From the NCBI GenBank assembly GCA_023212695.1, contig JALCCG010000446.1, forward strand, positions 1 through 11,731: a DNA stretch of 11,731 nucleotides, given 5' to 3'. Position 1 is the stretch's first letter. Each line of letters begins with the position of its first letter. A program made the translations under genes and the position numbers. Below, in pieces: positions 1 through 7,847 of the stretch. Origin of the DNA: Sporisorium sorghi (Eukaryota > Basidiomycota > Ustilaginomycetes > Ustilaginales > Ustilaginaceae). Below the pieces are notes generated by a model, which saw only the letters and a program-made list of their open reading frames with translations, did not search any database and had not been told where the DNA came from.

Positions 1-91
1 ACAGCAAGCAGACGAGGGGAGGGGGGGGGGCGAGGAGAAGGGGGGGAGACGGAGGGGAGGGGGGGGGGGGGGGAGGGGGGGGGGGGGGGGG
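1..91. repeat. G-rich low-complexity tract at the left edge
   Basis: The first 91 bases are almost only G with scattered A, ending in uninterrupted G runs of 15 (59-73) and 17 (75-91). The tract lies about 40 bp beyond the RasGAP stop codon. On the plus strand it can in principle fold into G-quadruplexes. RNA from the minus-strand gene would carry it as C runs. It may be genomic simple sequence or an assembly/sequencing artefact at a contig end; the sequence alone cannot decide. Confidence 0.85.
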
Positions 92-131
92 TATATCCAG
101 AAAAGGGTACTAAAAACCGAAGACGTCAACA

Positions 132-2510
132 TCAACGCCGCTTGGTAAACGTCTTGTTGAGCAGCTGCAAGATCTTGGACACGTTGAGCTGCACATACTC
201 GAGATCGAGCAGCTGCACGTCGTCCTTCTGCTTCTCGAGCAGGTCGTCCAGCTTGAGATCCATCTCGAGAATCGCCTTCTCCCGACCCTTGTAGTGCAGC
301 GCGATGATAAACGTGCCCGGCGACGGCGAGGTGATGTTGAAAAAGATATTGGCCCTTCGATTCTCGGGCACGTTGCTCTCGACAATGATGCCGTCCTTCT
401 CCATCTGGGCGTGCGTGAAGCGATACGGTCCCAGCGCCTGCGTCTTGGGCGCCTTCTTCTCCTTGCCGCCGACCGAGATGACGCCCACTCCGCCGGCACC
501 CTTGTCCTTGGCGCTGCCGCTGGTCATGCGCACGTTTTGCAGGTAGCTCTTGTACGTGTCGAGCTGGCTGCGCATGTAGTTGTTGTGCTCGCAGATGGTC
601 TTGTAGACGGCTTCGAGGCTGCGCATCTCCTGCATGACCTTTTCGCGCATGTTGCCGAGATGCGTCAGCTCGGTAGCGACCTCGTCGGTCATGAGGCTGT
701 AGCCATCCCTTCGATCCACCACCTTGAGCTCTTCGAGCTCGCGCAGCATCTCTTTCACCTTGATGCCCTTGCGCACCAACGTGGCGTCTTTGGTGGTAGC
801 AGCGCGTTCAGCGATCTGCGGCAAGTTGATGGGTCGCTTCTCGGCGAGCGTCGGCATGGAACGCAGCAGCTGCACAAAGATCGACTTGGTCTCCATGTAG
901 AGGATGTCGTTCTGCGTCACGTTGTTCTCGGACATGAAAGCAGTCGTCAGATCCTGGATGGGCGTCTCCCAGCGCGAGAAGAGCGGCAAGTCAAGCGTGC
1001 GGTTCTCCTTGCGTGGCACCTGCCCTGGCGAGCCTCCGAGCTCGTCAATGAGGATGCGAAGGTGGTGCTTGTCGTTGGGCGCCAGAATATCGAGATGTTG
1101 AGCAACAAGCGAATGCGTGTTGTACAGTTCGTTGAGCGTGATCTGAATCTGCAGGTCTTTCTTCGACAGTGCCATGTACTGGTCCATTTCGAGCGTCTCG
1201 TAAAAGTCGCCGACATCGCAAAGGGCGTTGAGGAACGCGTTCATGCGCGTCTTGTTGTTCTCGACGAAAGGGTTGAGCGACATCATGTACTGCTCCTTGG
1301 CGTACGACGGCTTGTTGGCGAGATTCTGGAGCATCTTGGCGATGAGCGTAAGCGTGCGGCGCGGGTGCTTGGCAGGCGGGCCATCGACGAGCATGTACGC
1401 CTGCGGTGTAACGATGGCCGGGTTGATGAAGCGGAGGAAGAAGAAACCGCCGATGAGGGAGCAGATGGCAAACTCGGTGGCATCGGGGTACTTGCGCTTG
1501 GTGAGACTGCGAATCTGCTTGCAGATCCAGCGAATACCGTAGGGCGCTTCGTCGATCGAGTTGATGATGGTCTGGAGGAAGCTGTTGGCGATCTCCATGA
1601 GCATGGTGAGACGGGGCGCAATGATGGCCTGGACGTCGGCATTCTCGGCGGCGACCTCGGCAGGCACACCTCGGGGAAGGTTGGGAGGAAGGCTGCCGGT
1701 GTCCTCCTCGATCTGGTTGATCATCTGCTCGTACACCTTGAGAGGGTTGACTTCGAGGTTGAGATCCTTGTGCTCGATCAAGCTGTTGATTCGCTCTGCG
1801 AGGACGCTCTTGAGGTAAGATTGACCGGGACCACGACGGGTGTAGGTGGTCATCATGCGCGATACGGGCGTGTTGGCACGGAGCAGCGAACCGAACTCGG
1901 TGGCGGTCTCGAACTGGGCTGAAAGGACGGACTGGAACATGGTGAGGAGGAGATGCTCTTCGCGGCTTTCGTACTGGTTACCGTAGAGGGTAAACATGAC
2001 GGTCTGGAGAAGCGTGTCGATCTCTGCTAGGCTGACGAGGCGACAGAGAGCGGCGATGTGTCTTGGCTCGGATTGGAGCAGGAAAAAGAGGTTGCCGTAC
2101 TGCTGCATCTTGCGGTCGTCGAGCGAGGTGCCGACGATGGAAGCGTCGGTCTCTTCGAGTGTGGATGCGACTTCGCTCTGTTCGTCGAGAGCCATGCGGT
2201 TTGCGATGAGGAGGGCGATGCGGCTATCGAGGTATCGGACGTCTCGCTCGAGAACAAAGTTTTTCTTGGACTGGGCCGAGATGCGGCCTTTGAGTTCTCG
2301 AAGACGTTTTTGAGCGCGTGCGAGGTCGTCCTCAACTTCGACATCCTGTTCCGCTGCCATCGAGTAGAGTGCGGTGACCGAGTAGCGGTTGGTGTTGCGA
2401 TTGCTGAGGCTGGCTGCGGTGAGTCTTCGGCTCATCATGTTGTTGCGACTGCCACTGCCCTCGCCGACGGCCGCCATTGCGTCGTTGGCAGGTTGCTGCA
2501 AGGTTGCCAT
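132..2510 (-). CDS. gap1: Ras GTPase-activating protein, Gap1 type with IQGAP-like C-terminus
   Basis: A 792-residue protein, complete and without introns. It should stimulate GTP hydrolysis by Ras and so turn off Ras-cAMP/MAPK signalling in growth and mating. Residues 60-110 look like a coiled coil. The RasGAP domain spans roughly 160-500. It has the arginine-finger segment LLRANTPVS with Arg211, and FLRFINPA at 358-365, the family's hallmark motif. Residues 560-690 resemble RasGAP_C, and 691-792 match the beta-rich tail that ends IQGAPs and Gap1 proteins (YVQLNVSKILQLLNKTF near the end). There are no calponin-homology or IQ motifs, and the finger is Arg whereas IQGAPs have Thr there. This makes a true RasGAP like S. 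pombe Gap1 (about 766 residues) more likely than an IQGAP fragment. The ATG has A at -3 and G at +4, and no upstream ATG occurs for 716 nt. The family call is firm; the gene name is inferred by similarity. Confidence 0.93.
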   Translation of the reverse strand: MATLQQPANDAMAAVGEGSGSRNNMMSRRLTAASLSNRNTNRYSVTALYSMAAEQDVEVEDDLARAQKRLRELKGRISAQSKKNFVLERDVRYLDSRIALLIANRMALDEQSEVASTLEETDASIVGTSLDDRKMQQYGNLFFLLQSEPRHIAALCRLVSLAEIDTLLQTVMFTLYGNQYESREEHLLLTMFQSVLSAQFETATEFGSLLRANTPVSRMMTTYTRRGPGQSYLKSVLAERINSLIEHKDLNLEVNPLKVYEQMINQIEEDTGSLPPNLPRGVPAEVAAENADVQAIIAPRLTMLMEIANSFLQTIINSIDEAPYGIRWICKQIRSLTKRKYPDATEFAICSLIGGFFFLRFINPAIVTPQAYMLVDGPPAKHPRRTLTLIAKMLQNLANKPSYAKEQYMMSLNPFVENNKTRMNAFLNALCDVGDFYETLEMDQYMALSKKDLQIQITLNELYNTHSLVAQHLDILAPNDKHHLRILIDELGGSPGQVPRKENRTLDLPLFSRWETPIQDLTTAFMSENNVTQNDILYMETKSIFVQLLRSMPTLAEKRPINLPQIAERAATTKDATLVRKGIKVKEMLRELEELKVVDRRDGYSLMTDEVATELTHLGNMREKVMQEMRSLEAVYKTICEHNNYMRSQLDTYKSYLQNVRMTSGSAKDKGAGGVGVISVGGKEKKAPKTQALGPYRFTHAQMEKDGIIVESNVPENRRANIFFNITSPSPGTFIIALHYKGREKAILEMDLKLDDLLEKQKDDVQLLDLEYVQLNVSKILQLLNKTFTKRR

Positions 2511-3226
2511 TGTGAGCTAGGCTATGCGTGCAGCTTGATGATGCTGTGAGTAGATTAGGAGGCGCACTGAAAAGGCGAGAACGTTGCCGGTGTGCTGAGG
2601 CCGGTCAAGCTCAAAAACAGTTGACGAGCGAAGAAAGCGCTTGCTGTGAGATGGAGTGGTGATGAAGGAGCAGCTGATAATGATGATGGCGGTGATGATG
2701 ACGATGGCGATGCTACGAATGTTGATAGCTAGGGAGGGACCTGAGCAACAGCGCGCGCGAGATGAAGGAGAAGAGAAAGAGATGGAAGAAGAGAAGACAA
2801 AGAGCAGCAACAGCGGCAAACAGCAGCAGCGGAGATGCAGACGCGGAAGACGCACACGCAGACCGACGACAGGCGCCGACGCAGGTTCACCCACCACCCA
2901 ACTGCGCGCGCTCTGTCGATCCCGTTGAGTTGGGGGCGGCGGATTTTGAGAGCAGAGGCGCAACGCAACTCACACTCTTTGCACGCGCAAACGGAGCGCC
3001 AAACTACCAAAAGTGATAAGCGAACAACCAGTTCCAGCCCAAAAAGCCCAAGAACCAAGTCTAAAAAGCACAACAGCAGAGCGCGGCCACACGCGTCGAC
3101 CGAGGTGCAGCAGCAGCAGAAAGAGCAGCAGCAGACAGCTGTGAATCAAGTCTCTGCCTGCCTGCGTGTATTCTCGTGAGTGGTGCGCGCGCGTGCCTGA
3201 TGCCCGCCCTTGCCGGTCGAGACGCT
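2511..3226 (-). promoter_or_regulatory. RasGAP upstream region: long ATG-free leader and promoter
   Basis: Reading the minus strand upstream of the RasGAP start, no ATG occurs for 716 nt, while the plus strand of the same stretch has 17. The first upstream ATG is at 3227-3229. The transcript strand is pyrimidine-rich, with GAT/ATG-rich (2651-2722) and GAA/CAG-rich (2760-2835) stretches seen on the plus strand. This suggests a long 5' leader kept free of upstream starts. No convincing TATA box was seen, and the transcription start cannot be placed. Confidence 0.5.
3107..3134. repeat. Imperfect CAG microsatellite
   Basis: Four CAG units, a short purine interruption, then three more CAG units. 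It lies in the noncoding region upstream of the RasGAP gene and would read as CTG repeats in that transcript strand if transcribed. No long frame through it resembles a protein. Confidence 0.8.
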
Positions 3227-3228
3227 CA

Positions 3229-3253
3229 TTTTTTTTTTAAGAAAAAAAAAAAA
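3229..3253. repeat. T10-AAG-A12 homopolymer inverted repeat
   Basis: Ten T, then AAG, then twelve A, forming a near-perfect A/T hairpin or cruciform. It sits just beyond the ATG-free RasGAP leader. Poly(dA:dT) tracts are known to keep nucleosomes off fungal promoters, so this may mark the promoter of the minus-strand gene. That role is inferred from position only. Confidence 0.7.
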
Positions 3254-4157
3254 CATTTTTGTGGACGCCTCTTTTGGGCATTTGCGCCCTCTTTTCCGAG
3301 AGTGTGAGAGAGAGCAAAAGGCTCTTCCGTTCGGGAAGGCGCCGACATGCTGCAGAGATCAACGACGCACAGCACAGCGCCCCAATCACGGCACACACGG
3401 ATCTCTTGTTTCTGCCAGCACGGCTTCATATAGCTTGCTTGATTGCTTGCTCATTGCTTTTTGCCGTTTGCGCTGTGTGAAAGAAGAGCTTTTGGCTGCA
3501 CGTCTGCTGCAAGAAGTGTCGACTTTCCGAGGCAAGAGTCGCGGTGTCTCGACCGCTCTCAACACGTCTCAGGGCCACGTCTCAGCGACTGAAGGCTAAG
3601 CAGGTACACGAGACAACGCTCATCTTCAAGGTCTCTCGATGTCGATCCCGCATTTCATGCCAGGTTCAAAGGTGGTTGATGACAGGACAAGAGCATCTGT
3701 TGGCGATCAGCGCAAGAACAGCTCGGCTGAAGAAACGCGTCTTGACTCCTGGCACACCGACGCGGGCTCCAGATGTCCGGTGGTCAAAGACAGCTCGAAG
3801 AGTTCCACTCCGCCTTGGTCGCAATCCATCCAGCGCATGCTGGTGATAGGGCGAGTGTGAGTGCTGAACCGCCTCTCTGAGACATTTCACGTCAGAAATC
3901 ACGCCCGAGGGCGGAGACAACGCGAAAACGGGGTTGCAAAAACAAAAAGGTGTCTCGGTCAGAGTTCCTCGCGCTACCGCCAGCAAGCAGACACCCCCGT
4001 CGTCACCCTGGCTCAAAGACGCCCGCTCTCACTCAGACACGTGGCTTTTGGCAAAGTGTCACATCAACTCCCATCTCTGCTGCTGCTGTTTCAAATCCAT
4101 CTGGCTTCTCGCAATGACATTCGGGGGGGTATCTGTACTTCTCGCGCGAGATATGAA
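3254..4157. other. Spacer between RasGAP promoter and GCP3 3' end; no supported gene
   Basis: About 900 bp lies between the homopolymer hairpin and the GCP3 stop. It should hold distal RasGAP promoter sequence and the GCP3 3' UTR. Visible items are a TTGC-like tetranucleotide stretch (3433-3463) and a small hairpin with CTTCC/GGAAG arms (3324-3338). Open frames here are arginine/serine-rich and resemble no family. No tRNA internal promoter was found. Confidence 0.6.
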
Positions 4158-7100
4158 TCACGAAGCGGCCGCGATGGATGCCACAGGCGCCGCCGCCGCC
4201 TCCTTCTTCCGTCCCTGAAGCGCGCTGCCGGACGACGTCGACGCGTTCGCCGCTGCAGCGCTCGCCCGATGCGAACCCACTTCGTATCGACCGTTGAAGT
4301 TGAGCCTCACCGCCAGATCGCGCACCGTCAAATTGGCGTGCTTCTCGAGCGCACCCACAATCACCACCATCCTCTCCTGGAACGCTCCCGACGCCTCGTG
4401 CAGCCGCTTGGCGATGCGCGACACCTCAGCCGGATCGCCGGGCGCTAGCGACACCGCCGCCGCCGCCGCCGTCGCAGCAGCAGTAGCAGCTGATGTCGAC
4501 ACGGTGCGCGACCGCGCTCCCCGCTCCGTCGGCGCTGAGACGTGTCCGCGCTCCATATCGAACCGCGCCAGCTCCCGCGTGCTCAAATGCGCCAGATCGT
4601 CCGATGCCACCGTAAACGCAAGGATCGCGTCGAACTGCGCTCGAAGCTCGCCCGCCAGGTAGTCTTGCGACCCGCGCTTGCCGCCGCGCAGCAGCACCTT
4701 GCCGATCAGCGCGTTGAGGTACGCACGGTGGCTCTCGATCAGCTCGTCCAGATCGCCTTGACGTCGAGAGAAGAACGTCAGCAGATCGTTCCACGAGTAC
4801 TCGATCACCTCGAGCTGCGCAAACCCCTGCATCTGTCGGATGAAATGGATCATCTCCGATAGCATCAGCATCGTCTGCTGCGATTGGCGCCGCAGCTCCG
4901 CCAGCATCGCGTTGGCCGTTCCGCGCTTGATCCGGCACAGCGACGTGCCGGTTTCGTGCAGTCGCAGCCAGCTCGAGTTGAGCGCCAGTTCGACTCGCTT
5001 GATCTTCCACAGATGCGTGAAGATCGTCTGGTACCCGACCATGGCCTGGTTGTCCAGCACCGTGTTGACGGGCGAATCCAGCTTGTACTCGAGCGTGAAC
5101 GTGTCCCAGCCAGTATCGCCAGTGCTGAACTCGAGAATGCGCGCATCCAGTCGGCGCAGGATCTCGGCATCGTCGTGCTGCGCATTAGAGCCCCGGATTG
5201 CCGTCTCGAGCGATGCGGTCAGGTTGTGCCGGAACAATGAGTTGGCCGGCCGGCTCAAGCTCGGTCCCAGCGATGCCATGAGCAGGTCGACAAAGTCGCC
5301 GCGCGCCAGCATCAGGTAGTCCTTGAGCGCACGCAGATGCTCCAGCAGCCTGAACTCGTCCAGGAAGATGTCGAGCAGTCGTTTGCTGGCGCTGGTGAAG
5401 GCTCTCTCGATGGTGCTTTCCAGTCCTGTCAGGTCCGTGTATCGCAGCTCGGTGCTGGGTCCAGCAACCTTGTGCCGCGTGGCTACCCAGTCGCCGTCGC
5501 CGCAACTTTGTCGGATAAAATTCAAGCTCTTGCCCGTCGAAAAGATCTTGCGTCCGAACAACTCCTGCAGGAAGCTCGGCAGCATCTCCTTGCGGAACAC
5601 AAACTTGTTCTGCCACAGCGAGGCGGCGTCACCGTCCAGATCGCTGAAGCTCGGCAGATCGCCGTCCGCGGAAGGGTTGCCGTTGGAACGGCTCTGACTC
5701 GCCTTGCGCGGATCGTCGTTGAGCTCAACAAAGAACTCGTGGAAAGGATCTTGCAGCTCGCCCTCGTAAATCCACAGCGAGAGCGAAAGGAAGAAGGGCT
5801 TGGACACCTCGTCCAGAAGACCAGAGGTGAACCTCCGGATGAATGGGTCGCCATTGAACGTGTAAGAATGGATGAGAGACACGAGAGATCCGCCGTGCGC
5901 GTCTTGGCAGCTCTCGATGATGGTGCTCATCAAGCGGAAGCGCAGCGTCATCTCCTCTGTCCACAACGAGAGACGTTTGAGCGTGACGTAGGTTGTGGAG
6001 GCCTCGCTTTCTGCACCGTCTGCTGTGCCGGCACCGCTCTTTCCTCGAGCGTTCATTTGCGCCTCGAGGCTGGCCACTAACCGGTAGAAGCCCGTGAGCT
6101 CGTTCGAGATAAAGTGGCAGAGACTCTGCATGATGAGACCCGAAGCCGGCATGGTGCTTCTCAGCTGAGAGAACTCCGAGACCCTCTTGTACAGCTGGCC
6201 AAGCTCCGCCAACCGATGCACGATGCGTTTGGTGGGTGCATTGATGTATCCTGCTTCGCCCTCGTTGAAGACGACCCTGACCACTTTGGCCGGACCCGCT
6301 GCTCCAGCTTCGTCTGCTACATCATACTGGAATTCTTCCTGGAAGCGGACGTGGCGACCATTGATGCCTTGCATGACGAAGATGACATCTTGCAGCAGCT
6401 CTTCTTCGGGAATCTGCTTCTTTCCCAAGTGTTGCCTCAAGTTTCGAAGCAATTGCGCTTTTGAAAGCGCCTGACCATCCGTGTGAAGATCCGAGGCGGA
6501 CACGAGGTGCCTTGCCGCCGTCTGAGGTGGGATCTGTTGGGAGGGTGGAGCGGTGGATGATGTGGGTAGCTTGACAGGCAAAGAAGGCTCGACGGCAGCG
6601 GTTCGCGACCGCGCTGCTGATGGTCCTCGGCTGCCGGAGGGTTGAGCGTCGATGGCACGGCCAGCGGCTGTCGTCGGTGCAGTCGTCGACGCATTGGTCG
6701 CTGGTGTCTCCGCAATGGTGTATGGAGTTGCTCTGGTGTTGGGCTCTCGTCTGTTAGTGCTGGACGAAACCGCGCGCGAGGCTGGAGTTGCAAAGGCGCC
6801 AGCGTTGCTCGATGTGAACGCAAGAGCGTCGAGCAGCTCAAGCATGCCAGAAAAATTCCGCAACTCGTTCGAGCCTTCGAGTCGAGAGAGGATGTTGGCG
6901 AAACGAGTGGCAGATTCGTAGCCTCCATCCACGGACAAGCGAATGATTTTGCGTCGGATCGAATCGACAACCATGCTTGGATCTCTTCGTCGCGCCGATG
7001 ATGCCGACTCAGCTTTGAGCTCGATGATGTCGTAGCCCATGTCGTCGAGCGCATCCTTGAGCTCCTTGCGCGCCTTTCGCTCTTCTTTGGTCTCGTCGCG

Positions 7101-7244
7101 CTTCTTGCGTGTTGCCGGAACGAAGCTGCGAGTGAGATCGCCAAGAAGCCTGTACATCTCTTGCACAATGTCGGCATCGTCGACGAGCTGTGCCGGCGCC
7201 GATGATCCTCCCGCACCCACTGGTCTCGATGAGGATGACGCCAT
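4158..7244 (-). CDS. GCP3: Gamma-tubulin complex component 3 (Spc98/Alp6/GCP3)
   Basis: A 1028-residue protein, complete and intronless. GCP3 pairs with GCP2 and gamma-tubulin to nucleate microtubules at the spindle pole body. Residues 22-145 form a helical N-terminal region; in this family it binds the small adaptor Mzt1/MOZART1. Residues 150-250 are a Ser/Thr/Ala/Pro-rich linker. GRIP1 spans about 283-600 with GCP3-type signatures: RIVHRLAELGQLYKRV, TLKRLSLWTEEM, then SYTFNGDPFIRRF, WIYEGELQDPFHEFFV and FRKEMLPSFL. GRIP2 spans about 620-985 with HLWKIKRVELAL at 744-755. Two insertions look species-specific: 508-540, and an Ala-rich tract at 919-930 within GRIP2. The C-terminal 40 residues are Ala/Ser-rich. 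The start ATG has A at -3 and G at +4, with no upstream ATG for 361 nt. The subtype is chosen over GCP2 from these signatures as remembered, without alignment. Confidence 0.95.
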   Translation of the reverse strand: MASSSSRPVGAGGSSAPAQLVDDADIVQEMYRLLGDLTRSFVPATRKKRDETKEERKARKELKDALDDMGYDIIELKAESASSARRRDPSMVVDSIRRKIIRLSVDGGYESATRFANILSRLEGSNELRNFSGMLELLDALAFTSSNAGAFATPASRAVSSSTNRREPNTRATPYTIAETPATNASTTAPTTAAGRAIDAQPSGSRGPSAARSRTAAVEPSLPVKLPTSSTAPPSQQIPPQTAARHLVSASDLHTDGQALSKAQLLRNLRQHLGKKQIPEEELLQDVIFVMQGINGRHVRFQEEFQYDVADEAGAAGPAKVVRVVFNEGEAGYINAPTKRIVHRLAELGQLYKRVSEFSQLRSTMPASGLIMQSLCHFISNELTGFYRLVASLEAQMNARGKSGAGTADGAESEASTTYVTLKRLSLWTEEMTLRFRLMSTIIESCQDAHGGSLVSLIHSYTFNGDPFIRRFTSGLLDEVSKPFFLSLSLWIYEGELQDPFHEFFVELNDDPRKASQSRSNGNPSADGDLPSFSDLDGDAASLWQNKFVFRKEMLPSFLQELFGRKIFSTGKSLNFIRQSCGDGDWVATRHKVAGPSTELRYTDLTGLESTIERAFTSASKRLLDIFLDEFRLLEHLRALKDYLMLARGDFVDLLMASLGPSLSRPANSLFRHNLTASLETAIRGSNAQHDDAEILRRLDARILEFSTGDTGWDTFTLEYKLDSPVNTVLDNQAMVGYQTIFTHLWKIKRVELALNSSWLRLHETGTSLCRIKRGTANAMLAELRRQSQQTMLMLSEMIHFIRQMQGFAQLEVIEYSWNDLLTFFSRRQGDLDELIESHRAYLNALIGKVLLRGGKRGSQDYLAGELRAQFDAILAFTVASDDLAHLSTRELARFDMERGHVSAPTERGARSRTVSTSAATAAATAAAAAVSLAPGDPAEVSRIAKRLHEASGAFQERMVVIVGALEKHANLTVRDLAVRLNFNGRYEVGSHRASAAAANASTSSGSALQGRKKEAAAAPVASIAAAS

Positions 7245-7605
7245 CTTGACGAGCCGTCTGTAAGTGGAATGTTTCGAGGATGCTGCGATCGAATAGGCAG
7301 TGGAAGAGGTGCAGATGGTCTGAAGATCGATGGCAGGAAATGATGGTGCGTCGAGCTGGCTGCAACGCAGCTATTCCGGAAGTCGATGCGGCTGGTCTGA
7401 ATATGTTCAGTAGGTGCGGACGAGACGAGATGGGATGAGATGATGATGGAAGGGAAAGTCAAAAGTGGAATGGATGATTGGCACGAGGCAAGTTGAGTGT
7501 CACTTTCGAAAAGCACGCGTCGCGAAACCCTCTCTATAGCACACCCCGATTTGAGAGCCCGATTTTCGCCTCGACAACTTAACAAGTCGTTGATTGCGCC
7601 CGGCT
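7245..7605 (-). promoter_or_regulatory. GCP3 upstream region: ATG-free, pyrimidine-rich leader and promoter
   Basis: The 361 nt upstream of the GCP3 start contain no ATG on the minus strand, against 15 on the plus strand. Three minus-strand ATGs then come close together at 7606-7619, which suggests that the transcript begins within the ATG-free stretch. The plus strand is purine-rich with GATGA-like repeats (7420-7450), so the mRNA leader would be rich in C and T, as is common in fungi. A weak TATA-like TATAGAG on the minus strand lies near 7530. Confidence 0.5.
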
Positions 7606-7847
7606 CATCAGCATGGCATGGCGAAGCAACTCAGATCACTGCACAGAAGCCATGAGAGTGGATCACTTTGGATTCTGGGCTGACGATGACACGTACATCG
7701 AGGGTATAATGAGGAAGACATCCGTGAAAAACGAGAGTAGCAAAAGACAGTGCGGGGATGCGAGATCTGCGACGCTAAAGCAAAGCCGAATGAAAAGAGC
7801 GTGCGTATGACACTTGCGGCGATTTGGCCAGGCCAGAGACCCGATCC

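Noticed and set aside
294..1922. 542-codon open frame on the plus strand
   Set aside because: It is antisense to the clearly conserved RasGAP, starts at GTG rather than ATG, and is rich in Leu, His, Arg and Val, as expected from reading G/C-ending codons backwards. It resembles no family.
3662..3672. B-box-like GGTTCAAAGGT in the spacer
   Set aside because: The closing C residues are missing and no acceptor or anticodon stem can be drawn around it.
3861..4448. 195-codon plus-strand frame
   Set aside because: Its second half is antisense to GCP3 and its composition is very Arg-rich. It shows no domain and no conserved motif.
6437..7585. 382-codon minus-strand frame overlapping the GCP3 start
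   Set aside because: It begins at TTG, is low-complexity Ser/Pro/Arg-rich, and overlaps the conserved GCP3 frame.
7613..7810. 65-codon plus-strand frame in the GCP3 / Cys-rich gene spacer
   Set aside because: It is short, has no motif, and lies where the GCP3 promoter and the Cys-rich gene's 3' UTR are expected. Chance is the simplest explanation.
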